Assembly (NCBI GenBank): GCA_016710265.1
Contig: JADJJL010000003.1
Coordinates: 412,501-476,500 of the forward strand
Length of the DNA stretch: 64,000 nt
DNA from: Saprospiraceae bacterium
GTDB taxonomy: Bacteria; Bacteroidota; Bacteroidia; Chitinophagales; Saprospiraceae
Reading direction: 5' to 3'
The position numbers and the translations under genes are program-made. Shown here one piece after another: positions 1 to 9,300 of the stretch (positions are counted from its first letter, which is position 1; each line of letters starts with the position of its first letter). The notes beneath the pieces were generated by a model that searched no databases, was not told the DNA's origin, and worked only from the letters and a program-made list of their open reading frames with translations.

Positions 1-1390
1 CAATCCATCATTTTTTCCAAAACAACTAATATCCTTTGTCTGACTTAAAAAATCCAAAGGTTTGTAGATTTTATTGGTAACAACGATACTGTCGCATCCT
101 AAATGGGTTTGTAGAAAACTGGTGTCCGCTTGGAGTGAATCAATAAAGCAAGTAGAACGGTTGAATGATAAAAGATAATTGGGTAGTAAAATCTTATCAT
201 GAATGATAATACTGTCACAAATTTGTCCATTCAGTTGGGTGATAGTTTTGCCGGCTTCCATTGAATCGCAGGTAAAACTTTTTAACAAAGTAGTGTCAGG
301 AGCTAAATAGTTATATTGTAAAATGTGCACCGAATCACATAAATTGGGTCTGCCAATGTAATGGGTATCTATTCTTACCTCTTGAATATTACAGACAAAA
401 GCAATTCCGGATGTGGTGTCGCTTTTTTGGAAAATGATGGATTCAAAAATGACGGAATCACAAGCAAATTGATTTTTATAAGTTCGCTGAAAATTTCCAG
501 CCTGTTTTGGATCACAAGTGGATGAATTAATTTGTGTAGTATCTTTTCGCAAGGAAATAAAATGAGTAACAACAATGCTGTCGCATGGATTTTGGCGAAT
601 AGTAAGAGTGTCATAAAATTCTTTGCTCAATCCACAGACGGCGCTATCCTTAAAAAATATACGAAATCCGGAATAAACATATTCTGTCAAATGTAATGAA
701 TCACAACCAAATTGATTGTAACCCTTCAAACTGTCGATTCGTACTTCATTGCTGTCACAGGTAAGAACAAATTCTTTGGTCATCGAACTTTTTGCTGGAA
801 CAGAAAATTGAATATTCACACTGTCGCAAAATTGACCAGAGAAAATTGAGATTTGTTGAACAGTATCATTAATTTGACAGTCAAATTGAAATGCGAATGT
901 CGTATCCGGTTTTATATAGTTGAAAATTTGAACAATCACAGAATCGCATCCATATTGTGATAGATGCTGTTCCACAATCCTAGTAGGATGTAAGTGATCA
1001 CAAGTGTTTTGTTGGATAGTTATCGTATCCGGAGCAATACCAATACTGGTGATGATAACGACACTGTCGCATCCCGGAAGTGTGTATAAAGCAGTATCCA
1101 ACCGCATGGATGAACGATCACAGATATATCGCATAGATCTGGTGGTGTCTGCGCCATCGGTTCTTTTAAAATTGGCTTTGGAGGAGTTTTTATTTCCACA
1201 TCGGTCTGTGGCAATAAAATTCACTTCTATATCCAACTCACTCGAATCGGCTTTAAAATCATTGGTCCATGTTAATTCACCGCATTCATCGGATGCAATG
1301 GCATTTCCATGATTTAATAACCAGGATTTTAAGGAGTCGCGAGCAGTAGAAGAACATTTTAATAAAACGTTTTCTGGTTTTTTAGAAATT
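1..1390. repeat. Near-identical direct duplication, copy A (with 3240-4629)
   Basis: Bases 1-1390 match 3240-4629 at a constant offset of 3239 with only scattered single-base differences, for example near 50 and 1130-1160. Beyond about 1390 the two genes drift apart and the region beyond about 1880 is clearly diverged. It covers the CDS repeats and part of the HYR region. This looks like recent gene conversion or a partial tandem duplication; copy A continues past the left window edge. Confidence 0.85.
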
Positions 1391-2541
1391 ATTGGAGGGA
1401 TTGTATCGGTGATGATGTAAAAAGCCTGATAAGGAGTTTCATTACCACAATCATCCGTTGCTATAAAATCTACCAACATTGAGTCGCAAGGTCTGGATGG
1501 AATGCTGTCATAATAACTTTGGATACTCACATTGCTACAATTGTCAAGAAGAACTGCACCACCACTCAAACTAATCCATCTCAAAAATTCATTGCGGGAA
1601 TGTAATTTACAATCAACTATAAAATCTGTGGCTTTTGTGACAAAATAAGGAGAATCTTCATCCTTGACAGTTATTAGTTGGCTATGATTTTTTTTATTTC
1701 CACATCCATCTGTCACGATCCAGTTTCTTGTAATCAATTGTTCGCAATCGTTTATCTTTTGGGTATTGGTCGAAAATTGAATATTGGGATTTGGATCACA
1801 ATTGTCTGTAATCTCCAGCACCGGCAGGTTGGGCACATCTTTAAGACAGCCATATTCTTCATCTACCGGTTCGTTTAATATTTGAGGCATCATTGTATCT
1901 ACTGGACATTCAAATATTTTAATATCATCGATCAACATTCCAATTTGTCCATAGGACGTAGTACCTCCAGTATCTGTAAATTCTAAATTTGCTGATGTAG
2001 CTGCAGCTGTAAAAATATAGGAAGCCTTTAACCAAATTACATTTCCAGGATTTGTTGCTGTCCAGTTCACATTGAGCCATGCGCCATTTGCCACCTTAAG
2101 ATTGGCGGAATAATTTCCTGGTAAATTAAAAACCGCATAATAAAATTCAATGGTATAAATATAACCTGCAGTTAAGCCTGTGAGTAAATATGAAATAGTA
2201 CCTGGTGGACTCCCGCCTCCAGGAGAACCGTATAAATCCACAAAATTGGATGGGCCATTTGGATTCCCATAACTCGAACCAAAAAAGTGGTCTTTGTCCA
2301 CGTGATCAACGTATCCTCTTGTAACAATCCAAGGGCCCATGGTTCCTACACCATATGGAATAAACGAACTTGGCGCTGGATCAGGACCAAATTCAAAATC
2401 CAATCCTTGGAAATTCATTTCCTGAGGGGTTCCACAACAACATTTTACTTGCGCATTTAAATGTTCAGAAAATAATAATGAAACAATAATTATTATGGTT
2501 CGACATCTCAACAACGAAAAAATTAAATTCATTTGACTCAT
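1..2541 (-). CDS. Large secreted adhesin-like protein with CDS repeats, C-terminus cut off by window edge
   Basis: Third gene of a minus-strand operon; its 3' end lies outside the window. The ATG at 2541 overlaps the upstream TGA in an ATGA arrangement, which fixes the start, although a second ATG follows at 2532. The translated N-terminus has a hydrophobic signal peptide, then a CCCGT motif, a DUF642/carbohydrate-binding-like beta domain (LDFE, NPNGPS, VDLYGSPG, LIDDIKIFECP), HYR-like segments with paired cysteines, and repeats ending in GCDS plus hydrophobic residues. It is nearly identical to the neighbouring gene over bases 1 to about 1390 but clearly diverged in the N-terminal domain. 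By analogy with the two upstream paralogues it probably ends in a T9SS type B sorting domain and is exported to the surface. A binding role is inferred only. Confidence 0.85.
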   Translation of the reverse strand, partial: MSQMNLIFSLLRCRTIIIIVSLLFSEHLNAQVKCCCGTPQEMNFQGLDFEFGPDPAPSSFIPYGVGTMGPWIVTRGYVDHVDKDHFFGSSYGNPNGPSNFVDLYGSPGGGSPPGTISYLLTGLTAGYIYTIEFYYAVFNLPGNYSANLKVANGAWLNVNWTATNPGNVIWLKASYIFTAAATSANLEFTDTGGTTSYGQIGMLIDDIKIFECPVDTMMPQILNEPVDEEYGCLKDVPNLPVLEITDNCDPNPNIQFSTNTQKINDCEQLITRNWIVTDGCGNKKNHSQLITVKDEDSPYFVTKATDFIVDCKLHSRNEFLRWISLSGGAVLLDNCSNVSIQSYYDSIPSRPCDSMLVDFIATDDCGNETPYQAFYIITDTIPPIISKKPENVLLKCSSTARDSLKSWLLNHGNAIASDECGELTWTNDFKADSSELDIEVNFIATDRCGNKNSSKANFKRTDGADTTRSMRYICDRSSMRLDTALYTLPGCDSVVIITSIGIAPDTITIQQNTCDHLHPTRIVEQHLSQYGCDSVIVQIFNYIKPDTTFAFQFDCQINDTVQQISIFSGQFCDSVNIQFSVPAKSSMTKEFVLTCDSNEVRIDSLKGYNQFGCDSLHLTEYVYSGFRIFFKDSAVCGLSKEFYDTLTIRQNPCDSIVVTHFISLRKDTTQINSSTCDPKQAGNFQRTYKNQFACDSVIFESIIFQKSDTTSGIAFVCNIQEVRIDTHYIGRPNLCDSVHILQYNYLAPDTTLLKSFTCDSMEAGKTITQLNGQICDSIIIHDKILLPNYLLSFNRSTCFIDSLQADTSFLQTHLGCDSIVVTNKIYKPLDFLSQTKDISCFGKNDGL

Positions 2542-5500
2542 CGAATTAAGCTAATGTCGCCAATTAATGTGATGGTCTCTGAGCTAGTTTTAATGGTGAT
2601 ATAGTAAACAAACACAGCGGGAACCAATGGATTATTTTTAAACTTTCCATCCCAACCATTGGTTGGAATATTAACTGGAACATTATGTGCAGCAAAAACT
2701 TGTTCACCCCAACGATCAAATATTAACATGGATTCAACAATGCTTGATTCATCACCAAAGACATAAAAATAATCATTGACTTCATCTCCGTTTGGACTAA
2801 AACTATTTGGTACAAAGACTGATGGGTCTTCAATCAAGTAAACCAAAAGGCTGTCCACCGCTTCGCAACCATTGGAATCTCGGACCCATAATGAAACCAG
2901 AGTTTCTTCATTGAAACTTGCATGACTTATTTCGCAATTTGGACATTGGAAACTATTAGCTGGTTGCCATTCCCATTCTATGACTTTTCTGTTTGAATTT
3001 GCAGTAAATTGAATGTTCTCTGATTTTTTAACCTGGAGATCCGGACCAATATCTACGGTCAATAAATTTGGTTCGGATAAAATAAAATTTTTCTCTACCG
3101 ACAAACAACCTTGTTGATCTTGAATTCTGATTTTATAATTTCCTTTAACAAGCGATGAAAGAATCGTTTGGTTTGTTTCTACATCATTTAGGAATATTTT
3201 AAAAGGAGGCAGGAATTGAGTGTCTGGAAATATCTGAATCAATCCATCATTTTTTCCAAAACAACTAATATCCTTTGTCTGACTTAAAAAATCCAAGGGT
3301 TTGTAGATTTTATTGGTAACAATGATACTGTCGCATCCTAAATGGGTTTGTAGAAAACTGGTGTCCGCTTGGAGTGAATCAATAAAGCAGGTAGACCGGT
3401 TGAATGATAAAAGATAATTGGGTAGTAAAAGCTTATCATGAATGATAATACTGTCACAAATTTGTCCATTCAGTTGGGTGATAATTTTGCCGGCTTCCAT
3501 TGAATCGCAGGTAAAACTTTTTAACAAAGTAGTGTCAGGAGCCAAATAGTTATATTGTAAAATGTGCACCGAATCACATAAATTGGTTCTGCCAATGTAA
3601 TGGGTATCTATTCTTACTTCTTGAATATTGCAGACTAAAATAGTTCCTGAAGTGGTGTCGCTTTTTTGGAAAATGATGGATTCAAAAATAATGGAATCAC
3701 AACCAAATTGATTTTTATAAGTTCGCTGAAAATTTCCGGCCTGTTTTGGATCACAAGTGGATGAATTAATTTGGATGGTATCTTTTCGCAAGGAAATAAA
3801 ATGAGTGACAACAATGCTGTCGCATGGATTTTGGCGAATAGTAAGAGTGTCATAAAATTCTTTGCTCAATCCACAGACGGCGCTATCCTTTAAAAATATA
3901 CGAAATCCGGAATAAACATATTCTGTCAAATGAACAGAATCACAACCAAATTGATTGAAACCCATCAAACTGTCGGTTCGCACTTCATTGCTGTCACAGG
4001 TAAGAACAAATTCTTTGGTCATCGAACTTTTTGCTGGAACAGAAAATTGAATATTCACACTGTCGCAAAATTGACCAGAGAAAATTGAGATTTGTTGAAC
4101 AGTATCATTAATTTGACAGTCAAATTGAAATGCGAATGTCGTATCCGGTTTTATATAGTTGAAAATTTGAACAATCACAGAATCGCATCCATATTGTGAT
4201 AGATGCTGTTCCACAATCCTAGTAGGATGTAAGTGATCACAAGTGTTTTGTTGGATAGTTATCGTATCCGGAGCAATACCAATACTGGTGATGATAACGA
4301 CACTGTCGCATCCCGGAAGTGTGTATAAAACAGTATCCAATCGGATGGCCGAACGATCACAAATATATTGCATTGATCTGCTAGTGTCTGCACCATCGGT
4401 TCTTTTAAAATTGGCTTTGGAGGAGTTTTTATTTCCACATCGGTCTGTGGCAATAAAATTCACTTCTATATCCAACTCACTCGAATCGGCTTTAAAATCA
4501 TTGGTCCATGTTAATTCACCGCATTCATCGGATGCAATGGCATTTCCATGATTTAATAACCAGGATTTTAAGGAGTCGCGAGCAGTAGAAGAACATTTTA
4601 ATAAAACGTTTTCTGGTTTTTTAGAAATTACAGGAGGGATTGTATCGGTGATGATATAAAATGCCTGAAAAGGAGTTTCATTGCCGCAATCATCTGTTGC
4701 AATAAAATCTACCAACATCGAATCACAAGGTCTTGACGGAATGCTATCATAAAATCCCTGCACTTTCACGTTGCCGCAATTATCACGGAGCACTGCACCT
4801 CCACTTAAACTGATCCATCTTAAAAATTCGTTGCGGGAATGTAATTTACAATCAATTATTCTATCTGTTGCTTCAGTAGTAAAATAAGGTGGTTCTTCAT
4901 CCTTTATAGTAACGAGCTGGATGTGATTTTTTTTATTTCCACATACATCTGTAACGATCCAGGTTCTGGTGATCAATTGTTCGCAATCATTTATCTTTTG
5001 GGTGTTGGTCGAAAATTGAATCTTTGGATTTGGATCACAATCATCTGTCACATCCAACATGGGAGGGTTAGGAACATCTTTTAAACAAGCATATTCTTCA
5101 TCCAAGGGTTCGTTTAATATTTCCGGAATTTCTGTGTCGGCAGGACATTCAAAAATTTTGATATCATCCACCAAAGTTCCTGCAAAATTATTGGTCCCGG
5201 TACTGCTAAATTCCATGTTCGCGTTGACTGCCATGGCCATAAATTCATAGGTCAGTTTAAACCATGCCACTGAACCAGAAACAGAAACATTCCAACTTGC
5301 ACTTAACCAGGCTCCACCTGCAATATTTAACATTCCGGTAGAAGTGTGTCCACTTCCATTTTGGGCGGTCCAGAATTCTATTCTGTAATTACTCCCCGGT
5401 TTTAAACCTGTCAATAAATAAGAGATCGCTCCAAATCCTGGAGAGCCGTGAAGATCCACATGGGTACTCGGTCCATTGGGATTACCATTTCCTAATCCAC

Positions 5501-5798
5501 CAAAAGCTCCATCAACTAAATCTATGGTGCCTCTTGTAACGGTCCATCCACCAAAATTACCACCTGTGCCATAAGTATCAAATCCATTGGGTGGAGGTTG
5601 TGGCCCATCTTCAAAATCTAAATTTGAAAAACTTAATTCATTGTATGTGCCGCAACAACATCCACCTAATATTGCCATTTTTTGAAATGGTTTTAAATCG
5701 ATGGGTTGAATATTGAAACTTTGAGAAAATAATGAAACATGTTTCAAACACAATACGATGAAACAAATTGGTTTAATTATATTTCTAAAATTTTTCAT
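2538..5798 (-). CDS. T9SS type B secreted adhesin-like protein with HYR-like domains and CDS repeats
   Basis: 1086 residues. In order: signal peptide (about 1-27), GGCCCGT motif, DUF642/CBM-like beta domain (about 45-215, ending LVDDIKIFECP), HYR-like domains with CDPNP and CGN motifs (about 220-470), nine repeats with a (G/F/P/L/I)CDS core (about 475-840), a SprB-like CFGKNDG unit (about 855-905), and a gliding-motility/CHU_C-type C-terminal domain (VPNSFSPNGDEVND, FDRWGE, about 985-1086), which is the T9SS type B sorting signal. Each CDS repeat carries a second cysteine some 15-20 residues earlier, so disulphide-pinned strands are likely. Start and stop overlap both neighbours by 4 bp, so translation is probably coupled. 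It is presumably a surface or released adhesin; no catalytic residues were recognised. Confidence 0.9.
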   Translation of the reverse strand: MKNFRNIIKPICFIVLCLKHVSLFSQSFNIQPIDLKPFQKMAILGGCCCGTYNELSFSNLDFEDGPQPPPNGFDTYGTGGNFGGWTVTRGTIDLVDGAFGGLGNGNPNGPSTHVDLHGSPGFGAISYLLTGLKPGSNYRIEFWTAQNGSGHTSTGMLNIAGGAWLSASWNVSVSGSVAWFKLTYEFMAMAVNANMEFSSTGTNNFAGTLVDDIKIFECPADTEIPEILNEPLDEEYACLKDVPNPPMLDVTDDCDPNPKIQFSTNTQKINDCEQLITRTWIVTDVCGNKKNHIQLVTIKDEEPPYFTTEATDRIIDCKLHSRNEFLRWISLSGGAVLRDNCGNVKVQGFYDSIPSRPCDSMLVDFIATDDCGNETPFQAFYIITDTIPPVISKKPENVLLKCSSTARDSLKSWLLNHGNAIASDECGELTWTNDFKADSSELDIEVNFIATDRCGNKNSSKANFKRTDGADTSRSMQYICDRSAIRLDTVLYTLPGCDSVVIITSIGIAPDTITIQQNTCDHLHPTRIVEQHLSQYGCDSVIVQIFNYIKPDTTFAFQFDCQINDTVQQISIFSGQFCDSVNIQFSVPAKSSMTKEFVLTCDSNEVRTDSLMGFNQFGCDSVHLTEYVYSGFRIFLKDSAVCGLSKEFYDTLTIRQNPCDSIVVTHFISLRKDTIQINSSTCDPKQAGNFQRTYKNQFGCDSIIFESIIFQKSDTTSGTILVCNIQEVRIDTHYIGRTNLCDSVHILQYNYLAPDTTLLKSFTCDSMEAGKIITQLNGQICDSIIIHDKLLLPNYLLSFNRSTCFIDSLQADTSFLQTHLGCDSIIVTNKIYKPLDFLSQTKDISCFGKNDGLIQIFPDTQFLPPFKIFLNDVETNQTILSSLVKGNYKIRIQDQQGCLSVEKNFILSEPNLLTVDIGPDLQVKKSENIQFTANSNRKVIEWEWQPANSFQCPNCEISHASFNEETLVSLWVRDSNGCEAVDSLLVYLIEDPSVFVPNSFSPNGDEVNDYFYVFGDESSIVESMLIFDRWGEQVFAAHNVPVNIPTNGWDGKFKNNPLVPAVFVYYITIKTSSETITLIGDISLIR
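3240..4629. repeat. Near-identical direct duplication, copy B
   Basis: Partner of bases 1-1390, see there. The copy lies inside the second T9SS type B gene and encodes most of its CDS repeats. The fall in identity near 4630 is abrupt compared with the smooth divergence expected from an old whole-gene duplication. Confidence 0.85.
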
Positions 5799-8700
5799 CT
5801 GATGATTGTAATTTCTCCCAACTTTTTAATGATTTGATTTTGATCATCTATTAATTCGGCATAATAAGTAAATACTCCGGGTGTTACTTTTTGATTTTTA
5901 GAATAGCCATTCCATCCATGATTTGGATCATTGATGGGTGTGTTTTGTGTACTAAAAATTAAACTTCCCCAACGATCATAAATTTGTAATAGTTTTACAC
6001 TGATTCCATCATCGCCCATAAAATAAAATCGATCATTCACCTGATCGTCATTGACACTGATGACATTGGGTGCAAAGACATTTTTATTTTTTATAATTCT
6101 AATCAGTAAAAAATCTTCTGCTATACAGCCATTGCTGTCTAAAACCATAATTTTTATTAGCGTATCCTTGTCAAAATTTGCTTTTGTTTGTAAACAGTCA
6201 GGACAGTCAAAATAGAAAGCTGGAATCCAATTGGCTGACAAAATGGGTCTATTGCTTATTCCGGAAATCAGAACTGGTTCATTTTTATTAATCAAAAGAT
6301 CTGCACCTGCATCCACCGTCAATACTTCCGGCTGCACAATTTGAATCAATGAAGTATCAGATAAACAACCGAATGAATCTTGGATTTGGATGAGGTAGGA
6401 ACCTTGACTGAGTAGATTAACATTGGGTCCTGTTTCTTTTCCGTTGATATAATATTTTTCTCGACCTGTTTTAGTGATAATTCTTATTTCAATTTGGCCA
6501 TCTGAATTTCCAAAGCAACTTATGTCTGACTTTAAAACCTCAAATTGGATTGGTCTAAATTCTTTTTCAACAATGATGATGCTATCACAACCAAATTGAG
6601 ACTTTGAAAAAGTGGTGTCTAATCCAACAGAAGCAGGATCACAAGTTCTGTGGTATAATTTAGTTTCATAAGCTGGAATTAATTGAAATTCTACAATCGA
6701 AATAGAATCGCAAAATTGTCCGGTTAAGAAAAAACTGTCTTTCCCTGTAGAATCTTTAGAACAAGTATATTGGATGGTATATTTGGGAAGTGGTTTTTGA
6801 TAGACTTTGACCATTTGGACTATGGAATCACAACCAAAAAATGTGCTGAACCGAGAATTTACAATTCCGGAATCTGATGCTCGGCAAACGATCTGTGTAT
6901 CCGAATTAAAGTAAGAAGGACTCCATCTTATATTAGAAATAACCACAGAGTCACAGCCATATTGATTGATCAACTGATCCTTAAATATTCCAGAGTCTAA
7001 AGGATTACAACTCAATTTCAAAATAAAAATAGAATCTTCTTTTAATGATTTGAAATTTCTAATCACCAAACTATCGCAACGAAAGCCGGATAAAAGTATG
7101 GTATCTGAAAACTCTTGGATCAAGCCGCAAATGGCAGTGTCGATATAGGTTTTTTCATTTTTAGAAAATTCGGTTTCCACTATCACCAAGGAATCACATC
7201 CATGCTGGTTGTAAAGTAAGAGGCTATCTATTCCTGCTGCTGTGGAATCACAACTGGTTTGAAAAATGTAATTGACATCCGACTTAACTTTCACATAAAA
7301 AATGGTCTTGATGGAATCACAGGGCAAGGCTGGATAGCGAATAGATACTGTATCGTTTCTACCAATGTCGCATAAGAATACGGTCTCATAGAGGTATTTT
7401 CTTTGATTTAAATTCTTTTCACGAATAATCAATGAGTCGCAGCCGTACTGATTTTGAAGGAACAAAGTATCTGTTGCAAGATCTGCAGAATCGCAGATCT
7501 GAATTAAGAGATGCATTGAATCCGCCTTGGCTGGAATGTATTTTACAATGGTTAGACTATCACATCCACCTGGTTTTTGTGTGAGAGTAGTGTCAGAATA
7601 TTCTGTTGATAAAGCACAGACAAATTGATTTGTAAAAACAGTATCCGTACCATCTCTGCGAATAATATTGGCAGTGGTACTGTTTTTATTGCCACACCGG
7701 TCCGTAAAAACAAATTCGACTGGTTGTAATTCACCAATTTTTGGTAAGTATTTATATTCGGTTCTTAAATATCCACATACATCTCCCACCCAGCTCAATC
7801 CATTTTTTGTTATCCAATCTTTGATAATGCTATCTGCCTGTTGAGTACCGCAGGGTAGGATTAGATCTTTTGCCTGTGTAAAAATCTCTGGCTTAATGGT
7901 GTCGATGATAATAAACCAGGCAAAACTTAAATCCGTGTTACCACAATTATCCTCAATTACAAAATCCACTAATGTACTGTCGCAGGGTCTTATGCCCAGA
8001 GTATCATAGGAATAGCTAAACTTGACTGTAGAACAATTGTCTGTAGCCTTTGCGTCTGCATTGTTTTTTAAGAAATTTTGAAATTCCAGTTGAATGTTTG
8101 GTTTACAATGAACTATTTTATTTTGAGGAAGATTGGTAAATTGGGGAGGAATTTTATCTGAAATTGTGATTTTTTGTGATACCGTTGTAGAATTTTTACA
8201 TTGATCACTTATTGTCCAGATTCTGACTACCTCAAGTTCACAGTTAGATGTAAAATTTCTTTTTTCTTCAAAAACTACCATTGGGTTAAGATCACAATTG
8301 TCCTGTATTTGTAAAATTTCAGGAGGCATCAACTCATTCAAACAATCCAATGTAAGATCCTCAGGTTCGTTGAGAATTTCTGGTTTTTCCAAATCGGATG
8401 GACATTCAAATATTTTTATATCATCGATGAGCATTCCGCAACAAGGAGTATTTCCAGTTCCAGCAAATTCCATGGTGGTGGAACTGCTGGTGGCGGTAAA
8501 CATATAACTCGCTTTAAGCCAGGCGACATTCCCTGGATTTGATGCAGACCAATTGGCATTGATGAGAGATCCTCCCCCGACTCTAAAAGAGGCTGTAGTG
8601 CTACCGGCTGCAGAATGCACGGCATACCAAAATTCAATGGTGTACATATATCCTGCTGTTAATCCACTTAATGTGTAGCGTACAGAACCTTGATTAAATC

Positions 8701-9142
8701 CATGCAGGTCGAGATGTTGGGACGAACCATTTGGATTGCCGGCGCCCAAATTGCCATGGTCAGGTGCATGGATGCTGATTGAGCCGGAAGTCACAATCCA
8801 GGGGCCATAATTTTGACCGCTGGTATAATCTATCCATCCACCCGGTGGAGCTATTGGACCATCTTCAAAATCAAGGTTAGGGTAGAATAATTCTACAGAC
8901 GTACCGCAACAACAGGGTCCGGACATTTTTAGTGATTGTTTTGGTACATCGTTTATTTCTGGAGGATTCAACCAACTCAATAAAGGCCAGATTAGAAAAA
9001 AAAGCATTCCGGAAAATTCGAATGAATTGGAAAAAAGAAATTTAGAATGGCTGAATTTTTTTAATTTATTTGACTTCAAATCAAAGAATTCAAAATCTAT
9101 TGACCTGAGAATAAATTTAATACATTGAACAAACTGTTTCAC
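5795..9142 (-). CDS. T9SS type B secreted adhesin-like protein, first gene of the trio
   Basis: 1115 residues with the same plan as the next gene: a CCCGT motif near the mature N-terminus, a DUF642/CBM-like domain ending MLIDDIKIFECP, HYR-like domains, nine CDS-core repeats, a SprB-like CFGNSDG unit and a CHU_C-type sorting domain (FAPNVISVNDDQVND, YDRWGS). It is much more diverged than the other two are from each other. The start is uncertain: the frame opens with GTG at 9142, giving a long charged N-terminus before the hydrophobic segment, while the first ATG in frame (9007) leaves that segment without a basic n-region. The gene ends in a 4-bp ATGA overlap with the next. It is probably exported by the type IX system and surface-attached; the ligand is unknown. 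Confidence 0.88.
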   Translation of the reverse strand: MKQFVQCIKFILRSIDFEFFDLKSNKLKKFSHSKFLFSNSFEFSGMLFFLIWPLLSWLNPPEINDVPKQSLKMSGPCCCGTSVELFYPNLDFEDGPIAPPGGWIDYTSGQNYGPWIVTSGSISIHAPDHGNLGAGNPNGSSQHLDLHGFNQGSVRYTLSGLTAGYMYTIEFWYAVHSAAGSTTASFRVGGGSLINANWSASNPGNVAWLKASYMFTATSSSTTMEFAGTGNTPCCGMLIDDIKIFECPSDLEKPEILNEPEDLTLDCLNELMPPEILQIQDNCDLNPMVVFEEKRNFTSNCELEVVRIWTISDQCKNSTTVSQKITISDKIPPQFTNLPQNKIVHCKPNIQLEFQNFLKNNADAKATDNCSTVKFSYSYDTLGIRPCDSTLVDFVIEDNCGNTDLSFAWFIIIDTIKPEIFTQAKDLILPCGTQQADSIIKDWITKNGLSWVGDVCGYLRTEYKYLPKIGELQPVEFVFTDRCGNKNSTTANIIRRDGTDTVFTNQFVCALSTEYSDTTLTQKPGGCDSLTIVKYIPAKADSMHLLIQICDSADLATDTLFLQNQYGCDSLIIREKNLNQRKYLYETVFLCDIGRNDTVSIRYPALPCDSIKTIFYVKVKSDVNYIFQTSCDSTAAGIDSLLLYNQHGCDSLVIVETEFSKNEKTYIDTAICGLIQEFSDTILLSGFRCDSLVIRNFKSLKEDSIFILKLSCNPLDSGIFKDQLINQYGCDSVVISNIRWSPSYFNSDTQIVCRASDSGIVNSRFSTFFGCDSIVQMVKVYQKPLPKYTIQYTCSKDSTGKDSFFLTGQFCDSISIVEFQLIPAYETKLYHRTCDPASVGLDTTFSKSQFGCDSIIIVEKEFRPIQFEVLKSDISCFGNSDGQIEIRIITKTGREKYYINGKETGPNVNLLSQGSYLIQIQDSFGCLSDTSLIQIVQPEVLTVDAGADLLINKNEPVLISGISNRPILSANWIPAFYFDCPDCLQTKANFDKDTLIKIMVLDSNGCIAEDFLLIRIIKNKNVFAPNVISVNDDQVNDRFYFMGDDGISVKLLQIYDRWGSLIFSTQNTPINDPNHGWNGYSKNQKVTPGVFTYYAELIDDQNQIIKKLGEITIIR

Positions 9143-9167
9143 AAAACCAGGGATAAAATTTAAGGCT

Positions 9168-9175
9168 TAAAGTTA
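9168..9175 (-). promoter_or_regulatory. Weak -7 box for the T9SS trio
   Basis: On the minus strand the bases read TAACTTTA, one mismatch from the Bacteroidota -7 consensus TAnnTTTG, about 25 bases before the GTG at 9142. No clear -33 TTG was found, so this is tentative. Confidence 0.35.
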
Positions 9176-9269
9176 GACTATAATTGCCAGACCATTTCGT
9201 TTAAGGCAATTTGAATCAAAAAAATCGTGCTAAAGCTTCTCAGAATTCACAAAACCAGCAAATAATACA

Positions 9270-9277
9270 TAACTTTG
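9270..9277 (+). promoter_or_regulatory. -7 promoter box for serC
   Basis: TAACTTTG matches the Bacteroidota -7 consensus and lies 23 bases before the ATG at 9301. It rules out the in-frame TTG at 9211 as the start, because that codon would lie upstream of the transcript. Confidence 0.65.
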
Positions 9278-9300
9278 CGGTATATATATACAAAACAAGG

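Noticed and set aside
1004..1312. Open frame on the plus strand inside the first T9SS gene, with a near-identical copy at 4243-4551
   Set aside because: Both are antisense shadows of the CDS-repeat coding sequence and are similar only because the genes are similar.
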